Source: Flavobacterium commune
GTDB lineage: Bacteria; Bacteroidota; Bacteroidia; Flavobacteriales; Flavobacteriaceae
Length of the DNA stretch: 64,000 nt
Direction of reading: 5' to 3'
Assembly: GCF_001857965.1 (NCBI RefSeq)
Contig: NZ_CP017774.1
Coordinates: forward strand, 930,001-994,000
Shown: piece after piece, positions 37,509 to 46,314 of the stretch
Layout of the letters: the number at the start of each line of letters is the position of its first letter
How positions within the stretch are numbered: position 1 is the first letter of the stretch
Program-made: the position numbers and the translations under genes
Notes under the pieces: model-generated
What the model was told of the DNA's origin: nothing
What the model saw: the letters and a program-made list of their open reading frames with translations, nothing else
Database searches by the model: none

Positions 37509-38411
37509 TTACAAAAACTTCCACAAAGTTTTTAAACTCAATATTATAATTAAAATTCCAACAAAAATCATCATTGGTTTTCGTTGAATCTTATTAACTA
37601 AATAGGCAGCAATTGGCGCTGCAATTACACCACCTAAAATCAATCCAATAATCAACTGCCATCCTTCTACCCCTCCAAAAATCATAAATGTAATTCCGCT
37701 TGCAAATGCTACTGCAAATTCAGCTGCATTCACCGACCCAATAGTATAACGGGGATTCCTTCCACGACCTAATAAAGTAGAGGTTACAATAGGCCCCCAA
37801 CCACCGCCGCCAATAGAATCCATAAAACCGCCAAAGGTAGCTAGAAATCCTAATTTTTTAGTCTTCTTTTTTGTTATATTTTTCTTTAATGCTTTTGCAA
37901 TAATAACAACCGCTAAAATCATCATATAAACCGAAATATAAGGCTTAATCACATCGCCATCAATCACATCCGATAACAAATAAGCTCCGGTAATTGAACC
38001 TATCACACCGGGAATTAAAAGATTTTTCAATAATTTTTTATTAATATTTCCAAATCTATGATGCGAAAGTGCAGAAGCTCCGGTGGTAAACATTTCAGCC
38101 ACGTGTACTCCGGCACTGCTTATTGCCGGCGGAATCCCATAAGACAACAAAAATGAAGTTGAAGTTGCCCCATATCCCATTCCTAATGTTCCATCCACTA
38201 ATTGTGCAAAAACACCAATTGCAAAAAACACTAAAAACTCCTGATTAAATCCTCCAATAAATCCATCCCAGGAAAACGCATCGTGATGCTTGTATATCAA
38301 AACACAAATAAGTCCAATTAATAATGCAACCGGAACAATAACCCACAATCGATCTTTTAAATCAAATTCTGATTTTGTAACCTCATTATTCTTTTTTGAA
38401 TCCAAACTCAT
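37509..38411 (-). CDS. TauE/SafE-family sulfite exporter / sulfur-anion transporter
   Basis: This is an integral membrane protein of about 300 residues with 8 or so hydrophobic segments. Family motifs are GVFAQLVDGTLGMGYGATS near residue 70 and FGGFMDSIGGGGWGPIVTS near 195. I prefer the ATG at 38411 (MSLDSKKNNEV); an in-frame ATG 21 bases upstream would add seven residues. It is the first gene of the unit with cysH, cysD, cysN, sir. In such operons TauE-type proteins are proposed to move sulfate, sulfite or organosulfonate. Direction and substrate cannot be read from sequence. Confidence 0.88.
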   Translation of the reverse strand: MSLDSKKNNEVTKSEFDLKDRLWVIVPVALLIGLICVLIYKHHDAFSWDGFIGGFNQEFLVFFAIGVFAQLVDGTLGMGYGATSTSFLLSYGIPPAISSAGVHVAEMFTTGASALSHHRFGNINKKLLKNLLIPGVIGSITGAYLLSDVIDGDVIKPYISVYMMILAVVIIAKALKKNITKKKTKKLGFLATFGGFMDSIGGGGWGPIVTSTLLGRGRNPRYTIGSVNAAEFAVAFASGITFMIFGGVEGWQLIIGLILGGVIAAPIAAYLVNKIQRKPMMIFVGILIIILSLKTLWKFL

Positions 38412-38797
38412 TTTTATTTTAACATTAAACAATCTTATTCCTTGACAAGAAAAAAAATTAAAATTTTATTCTTTTAAAATCCATTACCCTATCGGTTTAG
38501 TAGATTACTCCGCAAAAATACTACTTATTTCTAAATTTCAAAACATATTTTACTGTTTTTATAGTTAAAAGAATCAAAAACAAAACTTTAAAACATTAAA
38601 AATCAGTAAAAAGCTACTCAAAAGCATTTTTAAAAAACCTAAAACCATTTCCTGTAAAGCAAATCCATTTTACAAACTTTTAAATTTCAGAATCTTAGCA
38701 TCTAATTAAGAACAAAATCATTCAAGGCAAAAAACAAATTCTACTATATCCATAGGATTATTGTAAAACAATTGTACTTTTGCAAAAAAATATTTTT
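38412..38797. promoter_or_regulatory. Divergent promoter region of the cys unit and second TauE gene
   Basis: About 390 bases without a gene. On the minus strand TATTTTTG (38520-38513) is a -7 box for the cys unit. Immediately downstream is a less AT-rich stretch (38480-38510) that includes ACC-CTATC-GGT, a short dyad that could be a regulator site. On the plus strand TACTTTTG (38774-38781) is a -7 box for the TauE gene starting at 38798. The rest is AT-rich and featureless to my eye. Confidence 0.6.
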
Positions 38798-39580
38798 ATG
38801 GATTTTGAAATAGGGCTTATAGTCGCAGGTTTATTTGTTGGTTTTGTAGTAGGTATGACAGGTGTAGGAGGCGGTTCATTAATGACTCCTATTTTATTAT
38901 ACTTTGGTATTCCGCCAACAAAGGCTGTAGGTACCGATTTATTATATGCTGCATTCACAAAAACCGGGGGAATCCTTGTACATAATAAAAAAAGCAATGT
39001 CAATTGGGTTATAACAGGCTGGCTTTCATTAGGCAGTATTCCGGCAGCCCTATTAACTTTATGGATTCTACACAATATAAAAGCTGATGTTACTGCAATT
39101 AATGCCGTAATAAAATATAGTTTAGGCTGGGCATTATTATTTACCTCGGTAGCCATTCTATTCAAAAAGAAATTACTGGACTTTTCTCAAAAACATGCCG
39201 GAGATAAATTCCACAGCCAAAGCAAAACTCAAAACATGCTCACTATTGCTATAGGAGTTTTACTGGGAGCTACTGTAACACTTACTTCGATTGGTGCCGG
39301 AGCATTGGGTACGGTGACATTATTCTTCCTTTACCCACTTCTGCCAACTCCAAGACTTGTAGGAACCGAAATTGCGCATGCAGTTCCACTAACACTCGTA
39401 GCAGGATTAGGACATGCTTCAATGGGAAACTTAGACTTAGCCTTATTGGGTCAATTATTAATGGGATCTCTTCCGGGAATTTATATGGGAAGTATGTTGA
39501 GTGGTAAAGTACCTGATTTATTCCTTAGAAATGCAATTGCGGTAATGTTGTTTTTTGTAGGATACAATTTGATCTTCTAA
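38798..39580 (+). CDS. TauE/SafE-family transporter, second copy
   Basis: I start at ATG 38798 (MDFEIGLIVAGLFVGFVVG). An upstream in-frame TTG at 38780 overlaps the -7 promoter box at 38774-38781 and cannot be the start of this transcript. The 260-residue membrane protein has the TauE repeat motifs GMTGVGGGSLMTPILL near residue 20 and SIGAGALGTVTLFFLYPLLP near 165, with 7-8 membrane segments. It diverges from the cys unit and is only distantly related to the copy there. Transport of sulfite, sulfate or thiosulfate is the likely role by family and context. Confidence 0.88.
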   Translation: MDFEIGLIVAGLFVGFVVGMTGVGGGSLMTPILLYFGIPPTKAVGTDLLYAAFTKTGGILVHNKKSNVNWVITGWLSLGSIPAALLTLWILHNIKADVTAINAVIKYSLGWALLFTSVAILFKKKLLDFSQKHAGDKFHSQSKTQNMLTIAIGVLLGATVTLTSIGAGALGTVTLFFLYPLLPTPRLVGTEIAHAVPLTLVAGLGHASMGNLDLALLGQLLMGSLPGIYMGSMLSGKVPDLFLRNAIAVMLFFVGYNLIF

Positions 39581-39602
39581 AGACAACAAAATAAAAAATA
39601 TT

Positions 39603-39642
39603 AAAAGCCCCTTTCATTGTTCATTCAACGAAAGGGGCTTTT
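39603..39642. terminator. Bidirectional terminator between TauE and the Rrf2 gene
   Basis: AAAAGCCCCTTTC (39603-39615) and GAAAGGGGCTTTT (39630-39642) form a perfect 13-bp stem with A/T tails on both sides, placed between two convergent genes. Confidence 0.92.
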
Positions 39643-39663
39643 TAAATATGACTGTCAAAAAAA

Positions 39664-40074
39664 TTAGAAAGCAATATCAGCCAAAGAATTATTCTCTAAA
39701 ACCATCAAGGTATTATCTCTAATCTCAGTCATCAAACGACGCGCTGCACAAGTCTTTTCGTCTTCACAATCATCGCATCTTTCATAAAAATTATGACTCG
39801 CACAAGGCAGCAAAGCAATTGGTCCTTCGAGAATACGATACACTTTTGCCATACTAATCTCTTTAGGATCTTTAATCAGATAATAACCTCCTCCTTTTCC
39901 TTTTTTGGCACCTAAAAATCCCGAATTGCGAAGCAACAACAAAATACTTTCCAGAAACTTAATCGAAATATTTTCGCTTTTAGCAATATCAGCAATAGCA
40001 ACAGGCGTTTGATCTTCCTGGCGCGCCAAAAAAGTCAATGCTTTAATTCCGTATTTTGTTTTCTTTGAAAGCAT
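39664..40074 (-). CDS. Rrf2-family transcriptional regulator with Cys cluster
   Basis: The 136-residue winged-helix regulator begins MLSKKTKYGIKALTFLAR. It has the recognition region ENISIKFLESILLLLRNSGFL and wing GAKKGKGGGYYLI near residue 58. It then carries four Cys (LPCASHNFYERCDDCEDEKTC, positions near 91-111) in the place where IscR/NsrR-type proteins bind an Fe-S cluster. This gene sits between the sulfate-reduction unit and the methionine genes, so a role as sulfur or Fe-S sensor of these operons (CymR-like or IscR-like) is a good hypothesis. Its own upstream region contains a repeated GATTGATGATT element and TATTTTTG-type sequence. Confidence 0.9.
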   Translation of the reverse strand: MLSKKTKYGIKALTFLARQEDQTPVAIADIAKSENISIKFLESILLLLRNSGFLGAKKGKGGGYYLIKDPKEISMAKVYRILEGPIALLPCASHNFYERCDDCEDEKTCAARRLMTEIRDNTLMVLENNSLADIAF

Positions 40075-40242
40075 TATGATTTTTGATTGATGATTAACGA
40101 TTGATGATTTTTGATTTATAAAAAACTAAAACACACTTAATAATGACAAAAATATATTATTTGACCTAATAAACATAAAAAAACGATTTTTGATTTACAG
40201 AAAATCTGCAATCAAAAATCGTTAATCTTTATTCTGAAATCT

Positions 40243-41415
40243 TTAAGAAAGTGCCTGCTCTAAATCGGCAATAACATCTTTTACAGTTTCTAAACCAACA
40301 GAAACACGCACCAAACCTTCGGTAATCCCAACTGCCAATTTCTCTTCAACAGATAATTTACTATGAGTTGTTGAAGCCGGATGCGTAACAATAGTTTTAG
40401 CATCACCAATATTAGCAGAAAGCGAACATAATTTTATTTTATCCAGGAAAGCACGACCTGCATCAATACCTCCTTTGATTTCAAAAGCAATAATATTACC
40501 ACCTAAAAGCATTTGCTTTTTAGCTACTTCATATTTAGGATGCGATTTCAGGAAAGGATATTTCACACTATTTACATTAGGGTGACTTTCTAAAAACTCA
40601 GCTACTTTCAAGGCATTTTCGCAATGTCTGTCTACACGAAGAGATAAAGTTTCTAAACTCTTAGACAAAACCCAGGCATTAAATGGCGACATTGCCGGAC
40701 CTGTGTTTCTTGAGAAAAGATAAATCTGACGAATCAAATCGGCTTGTCCAACAGCAACTCCTCCTAAAACTCTTCCCTGACCATCCATCAGCTTAGTTGC
40801 AGAATGCACTACAATATGAGCACCATATTTTATAGGTTGTTGAATATAAGGCGTTGCAAAACAGTTATCCACAATCAAAATCAAATTGTGCTTTTTAGCA
40901 ATATTCCCTAACAATTCTAAATCAATCACATCAACACCAGGGTTAGTTGGTGTTTCTACATATAAAATTTTAGAATTTGGCTGAATAAAACTTTCAATTG
41001 TTTCCGGCTTATTAATATCAAAATAAGAAGTGGTAATATTCCATTTTGGAAAATAAGTCATAAACAACGCATGCGTAGAACCAAAAACACTTCCGGCAGA
41101 CACAATATGATCTCCCGAACCCAACAGAGCTGCAAAAGTTGAATAAATTGCCGCCATACCGGTTGCAAAAGCATAACCTGCCTGAGCACCTTCCATAGCA
41201 CAAACCTTATCTACAAACTCAGTTGTATTGGGATTAGAAAAACGACTGTAAATATTACGTTCTTTTTCTTCCGTAAAAGAAGCTCTCATATCTTCAGCAT
41301 CTTCAAAAACAAAGCTTGAAGACAAGAACAAAGGCGTTGAATGTTCCTGATAATGTGTTCTATCTATATGTGTACGTATGGCTTGAGTTTCAAAACCAAA
41401 TTCTTGTTCGTCCAT
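40243..41415 (-). CDS. Homocysteine-forming PLP enzyme (O-acylhomoserine sulfhydrylase / Cys-Met family)
   Basis: This 390-residue Cys/Met-metabolism PLP enzyme has YSRFSNPNTTEFVDKVCAMEG near residue 52, SGDHIVSAGSVFGSTH near 97, VDNCFATPY near 178 and Schiff-base Lys in VVHSATKLMDGQGRVLGG near 203. MetX (acetyltransferase) and a sulfide-producing pathway are neighbours, and no cystathionine beta-lyase is present. Direct sulfhydrylation of O-acetyl- or O-succinylhomoserine to homocysteine is therefore more likely than cystathionine gamma-synthesis. Pipelines often name it MetZ/MetB. It is last in the leftward metX-thrA-osmC unit. Confidence 0.88.
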   Translation of the reverse strand: MDEQEFGFETQAIRTHIDRTHYQEHSTPLFLSSSFVFEDAEDMRASFTEEKERNIYSRFSNPNTTEFVDKVCAMEGAQAGYAFATGMAAIYSTFAALLGSGDHIVSAGSVFGSTHALFMTYFPKWNITTSYFDINKPETIESFIQPNSKILYVETPTNPGVDVIDLELLGNIAKKHNLILIVDNCFATPYIQQPIKYGAHIVVHSATKLMDGQGRVLGGVAVGQADLIRQIYLFSRNTGPAMSPFNAWVLSKSLETLSLRVDRHCENALKVAEFLESHPNVNSVKYPFLKSHPKYEVAKKQMLLGGNIIAFEIKGGIDAGRAFLDKIKLCSLSANIGDAKTIVTHPASTTHSKLSVEEKLAVGITEGLVRVSVGLETVKDVIADLEQALS

Positions 41416-41526
41416 TTTTTATTATTTTAAAGCTATTTCACAAAGATTCACAAAGAAAACGCAGAGAATCACAAAGTTTTTCTTTCTCTTTCTCCCTGAA
41501 AAGGCTTAATTATTATATTATTAGTT

Positions 41527-41961
41527 TTAAATTTTCGCTAATTCTACTCCGTTCAAAATCACTTTATAATGAATTGTAGCTGTAGGTTCTACTGTTTTAG
41601 AAACTGAGCAATATTTTTCGAAAGACAATTGCGCTGCTTTAGCCGCTTTGTCTTCTTTAATATTTCCTTCCAAAGAAAAAACCACATGAATATCTTTAAA
41701 CGGTTTTGCTTCTCCTACTTGTACACGCTCTCCTTCAACCTCAGCTTTGAAAGAAGTGATTTCCTGACGTTGTTTTTTTAGAATCGAAATCATATCAATT
41801 CCGCTACATCCTGCAACACCCATCAAGACTAATTCCATTGGGCTTGGCCCCATATCATTTCCTCCAAAATCCGGACGCGCATCTACATTTACAATATGTC
41901 CTCTTTCATTTTTTAATTGAAAATGGAAGTTTTCGTTTACTCTTTCTAATGTTATTTTCAT
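41527..41961 (-). CDS. OsmC-family protein
   Basis: This 144-residue member of the OsmC/Ohr superfamily has the central redox helix MGVAGCSGIDMISILKK near residue 48 and the second Cys region FEKYCSVSKTVEPTATI near residue 117, so both conserved Cys are present. Family proteins are thiol-dependent peroxidases or related enzymes acting on hydroperoxides. Its place between thrA and the homocysteine-forming enzyme hints at a role with sulfur compounds, but no specific substrate is known to me. Confidence 0.9.
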   Translation of the reverse strand: MKITLERVNENFHFQLKNERGHIVNVDARPDFGGNDMGPSPMELVLMGVAGCSGIDMISILKKQRQEITSFKAEVEGERVQVGEAKPFKDIHVVFSLEGNIKEDKAAKAAQLSFEKYCSVSKTVEPTATIHYKVILNGVELAKI

Positions 41962-42074
41962 AATACTATTTATTTATGGAACGCGGATGAAACGGATTTC
42001 AAACGCGGATTTTTATTTTTTTTAATCTGAAATCTGAACACTCAAAAACTGAATACTGAATACTTTGCGAAGTA

Positions 42075-42099
42075 AGATTGCTTCGTTCCTCGCAATGAC
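42075..42099. repeat. Dispersed repeat AGATTGCTTCGTTCC..., copy 2
   Basis: This 25-mer AGATTGCTTCGTTCC-TCGCAATGAC is identical to 56452-56476 and inverted relative to 28445-28472. It ends at the thrA stop codon region. The 138-base gap also carries GGAACGCGGATGAAACGG, another repeat-like string. Confidence 0.85.
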
Positions 42100-44514
42100 T
42101 TATCCTTTGTCAGATAATCTCAAAATATCTCCAAAAACCCCTCTTGCCGTTACTGCCGATCCAGCTCCGGCCCCCTGAATAACAATTGGTCTGTCTCCGT
42201 AAGATTCAGTGTAAATTTCGAAGAAAGAATCTGAACCTTTTAATCCACCTAATGCTGTATCTGAAGGAACAGAAACTAATTTCACTTCTAATATTCCTTT
42301 GTCATTTTGCAAATCACCAGACAATTCGCCTATGTAACGCAAAACGTGATTTGGTTGTTGCTCGTTCTTTATCTTATCATAAATTGGGTCGAACTCTTTT
42401 AATTTTGTCAAGAAATCAGCAGCATTTCCTTCACGTAAATGTTCCGGAATTAGATTCTGAATTGCAATTTCTTCAAATTCATTTTGCAAATCCAATTCTC
42501 TCGCTAAAATCAACAATTTTCTACCTACGTCGTTTCCACATAAATCCTCTCTTGGATCCGGTTCAGTATATCCGTTATCAATCGCTTCTTTCAAAATATC
42601 ACTAAACGGAACATCTTTTGCCGAAAAATTATTAAATAAATAACTCAATGTTCCTGAGAAAACCCCTTTAATCTTAGTGATATTTTCACCCGAAAGATGC
42701 AATAATTTTATTGTATCAATTAATGGTAAACCTGCACCAACATTGGTTTCATACAAATAACTCTTTTGATTTTCAGCCAATACACTACGCAATTGTTTGT
42801 AAAAACCATAACTCAAAGTATTGGCTACTTTATTCGAAGAAATTAAATCAAAACCATTTTCAACCAAAGGAATATAATTTTCAACAAATGTTGCACTAGC
42901 CGTATTATCCACCGCAATTAAATTCTCTAAATGATGCTCATTGGCGTAAGCAATAATATCATCAATAGTATAAGAGAATCCGTTAGTTTGAATTTCGTTA
43001 ATCCAATTTGGCGTTACTCCGTCTTTATTCAGTAAAACACTTTTAGAATTTGCAATGGCAAAAACATTCAATTTGATGTCTTTTCTTTTCTCAATAGCAA
43101 CCGCCGATTCTAAAATTTGATTAATCAAAGTTCCTCCTACTAATCCATGACCAAAAACGGCAATGTTGATTTTTTTAGAAACTCCAAAAATCTCCCCATG
43201 AATAACATTTAATGCTTTATTCAGTTCTGATTTCTTAACTACCAAACTCACATTTTTCCCAGTAACCGTATTATTGAAAAGAATAGGAACAATTTTGTTT
43301 TTAATTAAAGCCGTGTAAGGCTTATAAAAAGTACTTAAATCTTGTCCAATAATCGAAATTACCGAAACATCATCGGTTACCGAAATTTTATTAACGTCTT
43401 TAGAATAGAAATCATTTTCGAATTCTTTTTCTAATTCAATCATTGCTTTTGTAGCCTGAGATTCCGCAACTACTAATCCGATTCCTCTTTCAGAAGAACC
43501 CTGCGAAATAATACTCACACTAATATTATTATCACCCATTACTTTAAAAATACGGGCATCAACTCCTGTTTTCCCTAGTAAACCTCTACCTTCAAGATTA
43601 ACTAAAGCTACATCTTCTAAAACCGAAAGTGTTTTAATTCCTGCATTTTTAGAAGTTGCCGTAATTAAAGTTCCTTCGTTTTCATGATTGAAAGTATTCA
43701 ATATTCGCAATGGAATATTTTTCTCTAACAAAGGAATTATCGTTTTGGCGTGCAAAATAGTTGCTCCAAAATTAGCCAACTCATTCGCCTCATTAAAAGT
43801 CAAATGGTCTATTTTTTTAGCATCAGAAACCAAATCCGGATTAGCAGTGTAAATACCATCGACGTGAGTATAATTCTGAAGTTCTTTAGCATTCAAATAA
43901 TTAGCCAATAAAGAAGCTGTATAATTACTTCCGTTACGACCTAAAGTAGTAGTAACATTATTATTGTTAGAACCAATAAAACCAGTTACAACATTAACTA
44001 CTGAACCTGCATTTTCTTTAAAATACTGAATTACATTTTTCTTCGAAATTTGTTCCAGCGGTTGCGCATCTCCAAATTTAGAATCCGTTTTTAGGAAAAT
44101 TCTAGAATCAGCAAATCGGGCGTTGATTCCTTTTTCGATTAAAATTGCCGTTAATAATTTAGCCGAAAGCAACTCTCCAATCGAAAGAATTTGATCTTTA
44201 ATTTTAGAACTATAATCTCCTATCAGGCTTACTCCTTCGAATAATTTATCTAAAACAGCAAATTCCTCAGACAAATCTACTGTTGCATATTCATCTTGCT
44301 GGTATTTCTTAAACTCTTCAAGTAAGGTTTTATAATCGGCATTTTTAGATGCAACTGTTAATATTTCTTCTAACTCATCGGTAGCATTCCCACGTGCCGA
44401 AACAACGATGGCTATTTCTTCTCCTTGATTTACTTTATCTGTAATAATAGAAACAACTTTATTGATTCCTTCACCGTTCGATAAAGATTTACCTCCAAAT
44501 TTTAATATTTTCAT
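42100..44514 (-). CDS. thrA: Bifunctional aspartate kinase / homoserine dehydrogenase
   Basis: These are the first and third steps of the aspartate pathway, giving homoserine for Met and Thr. Residues 1-290 of 804 are aspartokinase (MKILKFGGKSLSNGEG; TTLGRNGSNYTASLLA). Residues 300-450 are two ACT-type regulatory domains. Residues 455-804 are homoserine dehydrogenase (INIAVFGHGLVGGTLINQIL; SSNKVANT; GVFSGTLSYLFNNF; YTEPDPREDLCGNDVGRK with the catalytic Asp/Lys). It lies 22 bases after metX, so in this operon it feeds methionine under the SAM-I riboswitch rather than a threonine leader. Confidence 0.96.
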   Translation of the reverse strand: MKILKFGGKSLSNGEGINKVVSIITDKVNQGEEIAIVVSARGNATDELEEILTVASKNADYKTLLEEFKKYQQDEYATVDLSEEFAVLDKLFEGVSLIGDYSSKIKDQILSIGELLSAKLLTAILIEKGINARFADSRIFLKTDSKFGDAQPLEQISKKNVIQYFKENAGSVVNVVTGFIGSNNNNVTTTLGRNGSNYTASLLANYLNAKELQNYTHVDGIYTANPDLVSDAKKIDHLTFNEANELANFGATILHAKTIIPLLEKNIPLRILNTFNHENEGTLITATSKNAGIKTLSVLEDVALVNLEGRGLLGKTGVDARIFKVMGDNNISVSIISQGSSERGIGLVVAESQATKAMIELEKEFENDFYSKDVNKISVTDDVSVISIIGQDLSTFYKPYTALIKNKIVPILFNNTVTGKNVSLVVKKSELNKALNVIHGEIFGVSKKINIAVFGHGLVGGTLINQILESAVAIEKRKDIKLNVFAIANSKSVLLNKDGVTPNWINEIQTNGFSYTIDDIIAYANEHHLENLIAVDNTASATFVENYIPLVENGFDLISSNKVANTLSYGFYKQLRSVLAENQKSYLYETNVGAGLPLIDTIKLLHLSGENITKIKGVFSGTLSYLFNNFSAKDVPFSDILKEAIDNGYTEPDPREDLCGNDVGRKLLILARELDLQNEFEEIAIQNLIPEHLREGNAADFLTKLKEFDPIYDKIKNEQQPNHVLRYIGELSGDLQNDKGILEVKLVSVPSDTALGGLKGSDSFFEIYTESYGDRPIVIQGAGAGSAVTARGVFGDILRLSDKG

Positions 44515-44536
44515 GTAATTCTATTTTGTGTTGCTA

Positions 44537-45505
44537 CTAAAAAACAGGAGCAAGCAAGTTGTTTAATTGTTCATATTCTATCAGGAATGCATCATGTCCG
44601 TGAATGGATTCTATTTCGTTATAAGAAACATTGACATTATACTTTTTTAATTCCTGGTAGGTTTCTTTATTCTCTCTTGCGGTAAAAAACAAATCTGAAT
44701 TTATACCTATGATATGAATTGTAGCTTCTATTTTAGAGGCAAATTCTTCAAAAGAATCGCTATTTCTGGTTACATCAATCGTTTTAAGCAATTGATTCAT
44801 CATTTTATAAGAAGCCAGCTGAAAGCGTTTTTGTAATTTCTTACCATGATGCAACAACCAACTCTCAATATTAAATATAGCTAATTCTTCATTAATGGTT
44901 CTGTCAAATTTCATCTTGAAAGATTCCGGAGTTCTATAACACAACATGGCGTGAATCCTGGCATCTTCAATTGGATTAGACGAATTTTTCAAAATTTGCT
45001 CTTGCAAAAAGCAATTTGCAATCAACCAATCAGTCGATTTCCAATCGGTTGCAATAGGAATTAAATGCAAGGCCAACTTAGGCTCTAAGGCAATCATCTC
45101 CCAGGCAATTCCGCCACCTACAGAGCCTCCAATAATGGCGTACAATTGCTGAATTTTAAGTTGCTTAACTCCTTCGATAAAAAGCTTTGCAACATCTCTG
45201 GCATTAAAATCCAAATAATTTTCTACAATAGTACCATCAAATCCATTTCCGGGAACATTAAAAGCTAAAATGCTGTATTTATTGGTATCAATAGTTTTAT
45301 TTTCTCCAATTAAATCATTCCACCATCCCGCTGAACCAATAACCTGAGAATTTCCGGTCAAGGCGTGATTGACTAAAACAACAGGTGCTGTATTCAATTC
45401 AGGACCAAAAGACTGGTAACTTAAATTTAAAACAGGGTATAATACACCACTCTCGGTAGTGAAATTTTGAATTATAATGTGATTGGGTTTATTTTCCAAT
45501 TTCAA
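44537..45505 (-). CDS. metX: Homoserine O-acetyltransferase (alpha/beta hydrolase)
   Basis: MetX activates homoserine with acetyl-CoA as the first committed step to methionine. The 322-residue protein has VVLVNHALTGNSQVIGSAGWW near residue 38, nucleophile elbow IIGGSVGGGIAWEM (Ser near 133; Val in place of the common Met) and catalytic His in IESIHGHDAFLIEY near 302. The only reasonable start is TTG at 45505 (in-frame stop seven codons upstream, no ATG). It is the first gene after a SAM-I riboswitch. A minus-strand AAATCTT (45567-45561) just after the aptamer can pair with AAGATTT overlapping the start, which would fit translational control. Confidence 0.93.
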   Translation of the reverse strand: MKLENKPNHIIIQNFTTESGVLYPVLNLSYQSFGPELNTAPVVLVNHALTGNSQVIGSAGWWNDLIGENKTIDTNKYSILAFNVPGNGFDGTIVENYLDFNARDVAKLFIEGVKQLKIQQLYAIIGGSVGGGIAWEMIALEPKLALHLIPIATDWKSTDWLIANCFLQEQILKNSSNPIEDARIHAMLCYRTPESFKMKFDRTINEELAIFNIESWLLHHGKKLQKRFQLASYKMMNQLLKTIDVTRNSDSFEEFASKIEATIHIIGINSDLFFTARENKETYQELKKYNVNVSYNEIESIHGHDAFLIEYEQLNNLLAPVF

Positions 45506-45571
45506 ATCTTTAAATAGGATTGATTATGGAAACATTAAAAAGAAAGCTCAAATAAACCAGAAGATTTTCAT

Positions 45572-45677
45572 TGTTATCTTTTCCGCCATGGCGGATAGAA
45601 TGTAGCACCTTCTTCGACAATCGAAGGGTTGCTAAGGCATCATCGGGTCTAATCCCTCGTCCTTTCTTTATAACATT
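45572..45677 (-). ncRNA. SAM-I (S-box) riboswitch upstream of metX
   Basis: The minus-strand sequence has the core order of the S-box aptamer. P1 is TGTTAT (45677-45672) with ATAACA (45577-45572). It is followed by AAGAAAGG-ACGAGGGATTAGACCC-GATGATGCC, TTAGCAACCC, then a P3 hairpin CTTCGA-TTG-TCGAAG and GAAGGTGCTACATTC. The GAGGGA, GCAACC and GGTGCTA-type consensus pieces are all present. High SAM should repress metX-thrA-osmC-sulfhydrylase. I see no intrinsic terminator between the aptamer and the TTG start, so a translational platform is more likely. Confidence 0.93.
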
Positions 45678-45850
45678 TCAATATGCTTACGAACTTTAAA
45701 GTGGCAAAGTAACCACTATTTTTTCAAACAAACAAATTTTGCTGATTATAGATTCAAACCAGCATTAACATAACAAACAAACGCAAGTCATCACTGAACA
45801 CAAAATCCAGAAATCACCTGCGTTTGAAACCTATATTTACAAAACTATAC

Positions 45851-46057
45851 TTAGATGAACAGTGTTTCATTTTCTTTAGAATACATCATAAACGTTAATG
45901 AATTGGCGACTTTCTTTTGGTCTTTAAAATTTGGATCCAAATTAATCCCAAATCTGGCATTTGTCAATTCTACTCTATTTTCTTTTTTCTCAATGTTAGT
46001 ACTCCTTATATTCCTTATAAGTTCTAACGCCCTTGTAATCATTCTTTTTGTGCTCAT
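45851..46057 (-). CDS. Possible small basic protein (68 aa), uncertain
   Basis: ATG at 46057 opens a 68-residue frame beginning MSTKRMITRALELIRNIRST, strongly charged with an amphipathic N-terminal helix, ending SKENETLFI. It lies on the metX strand between a terminator and the SAM-I riboswitch. I do not recognise it. The complementary strand also has an open frame of similar length, but that one is hydrophobic and less gene-like. It could be a real small protein or a degraded remnant. Confidence is low. Confidence 0.35.
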   Translation of the reverse strand: MSTKRMITRALELIRNIRSTNIEKKENRVELTNARFGINLDPNFKDQKKVANSLTFMMYSKENETLFI

Positions 46058-46125
46058 GATGTTTTAATTTAATTAATTTAACTTTATTGTTTGTTGTTAT
46101 TTTGTTTTACTTTTTTCTATAAAAA

Positions 46126-46157
46126 AAACCCTTTTGGAGTATTTACCAAAAGGGTTT
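46126..46157 (-). terminator. Strong intrinsic terminator
   Basis: AAACCCTTTTGG (46126-46137) and CCAAAAGGGTTT (46146-46157) form a perfect 12-bp stem. On the minus strand it is followed by eight Us. It lies 28 bases after the stop of the 25-codon frame at 46186-46263. Confidence 0.88.
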
Positions 46158-46185
46158 ATATTATTATAAACGATACTTTTGGAAA

Positions 46186-46263
46186 TCAACAGACCAGTAA
46201 CTTTGCGCAAGACATAGAGACTGTTGTAAACTGTTTATTTTTCTTAATATTAATAGTAATCAT
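46186..46263 (-). CDS. Short open frame (25 aa) before a terminator, possible leader peptide
   Basis: ATG at 46263 reads MITINIKKNKQFTTV and then SMSCAKLLVC before TGA at 46186. The 3' half uses more G and C than its surroundings, and the frame is followed at once by the terminator at 46126-46157. That geometry is like a leader peptide or a small translated RNA. No single amino acid dominates (three Ile, three Thr, two Cys). I do not recognise it. Confidence 0.35.
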   Translation of the reverse strand: MITINIKKNKQFTTVSMSCAKLLVC

Positions 46264-46314
46264 TGTAATTCTTATTGTAATTGAATCTTATTTTAATTAT
46301 TTGTTTTCTAACAA

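Noticed and set aside
38758..39165. Minus-strand open frame of 135 codons opposite the second TauE gene
   Set aside because: The plus strand encodes a clear TauE/SafE protein with its own promoter; the antisense frame has no family features.
45855..46067. Plus-strand open frame antisense to the possible 68-residue protein
   Set aside because: It is a hydrophobic run without a plausible ribosome-binding context and mirrors the minus-strand frame; low-complexity antisense frame.
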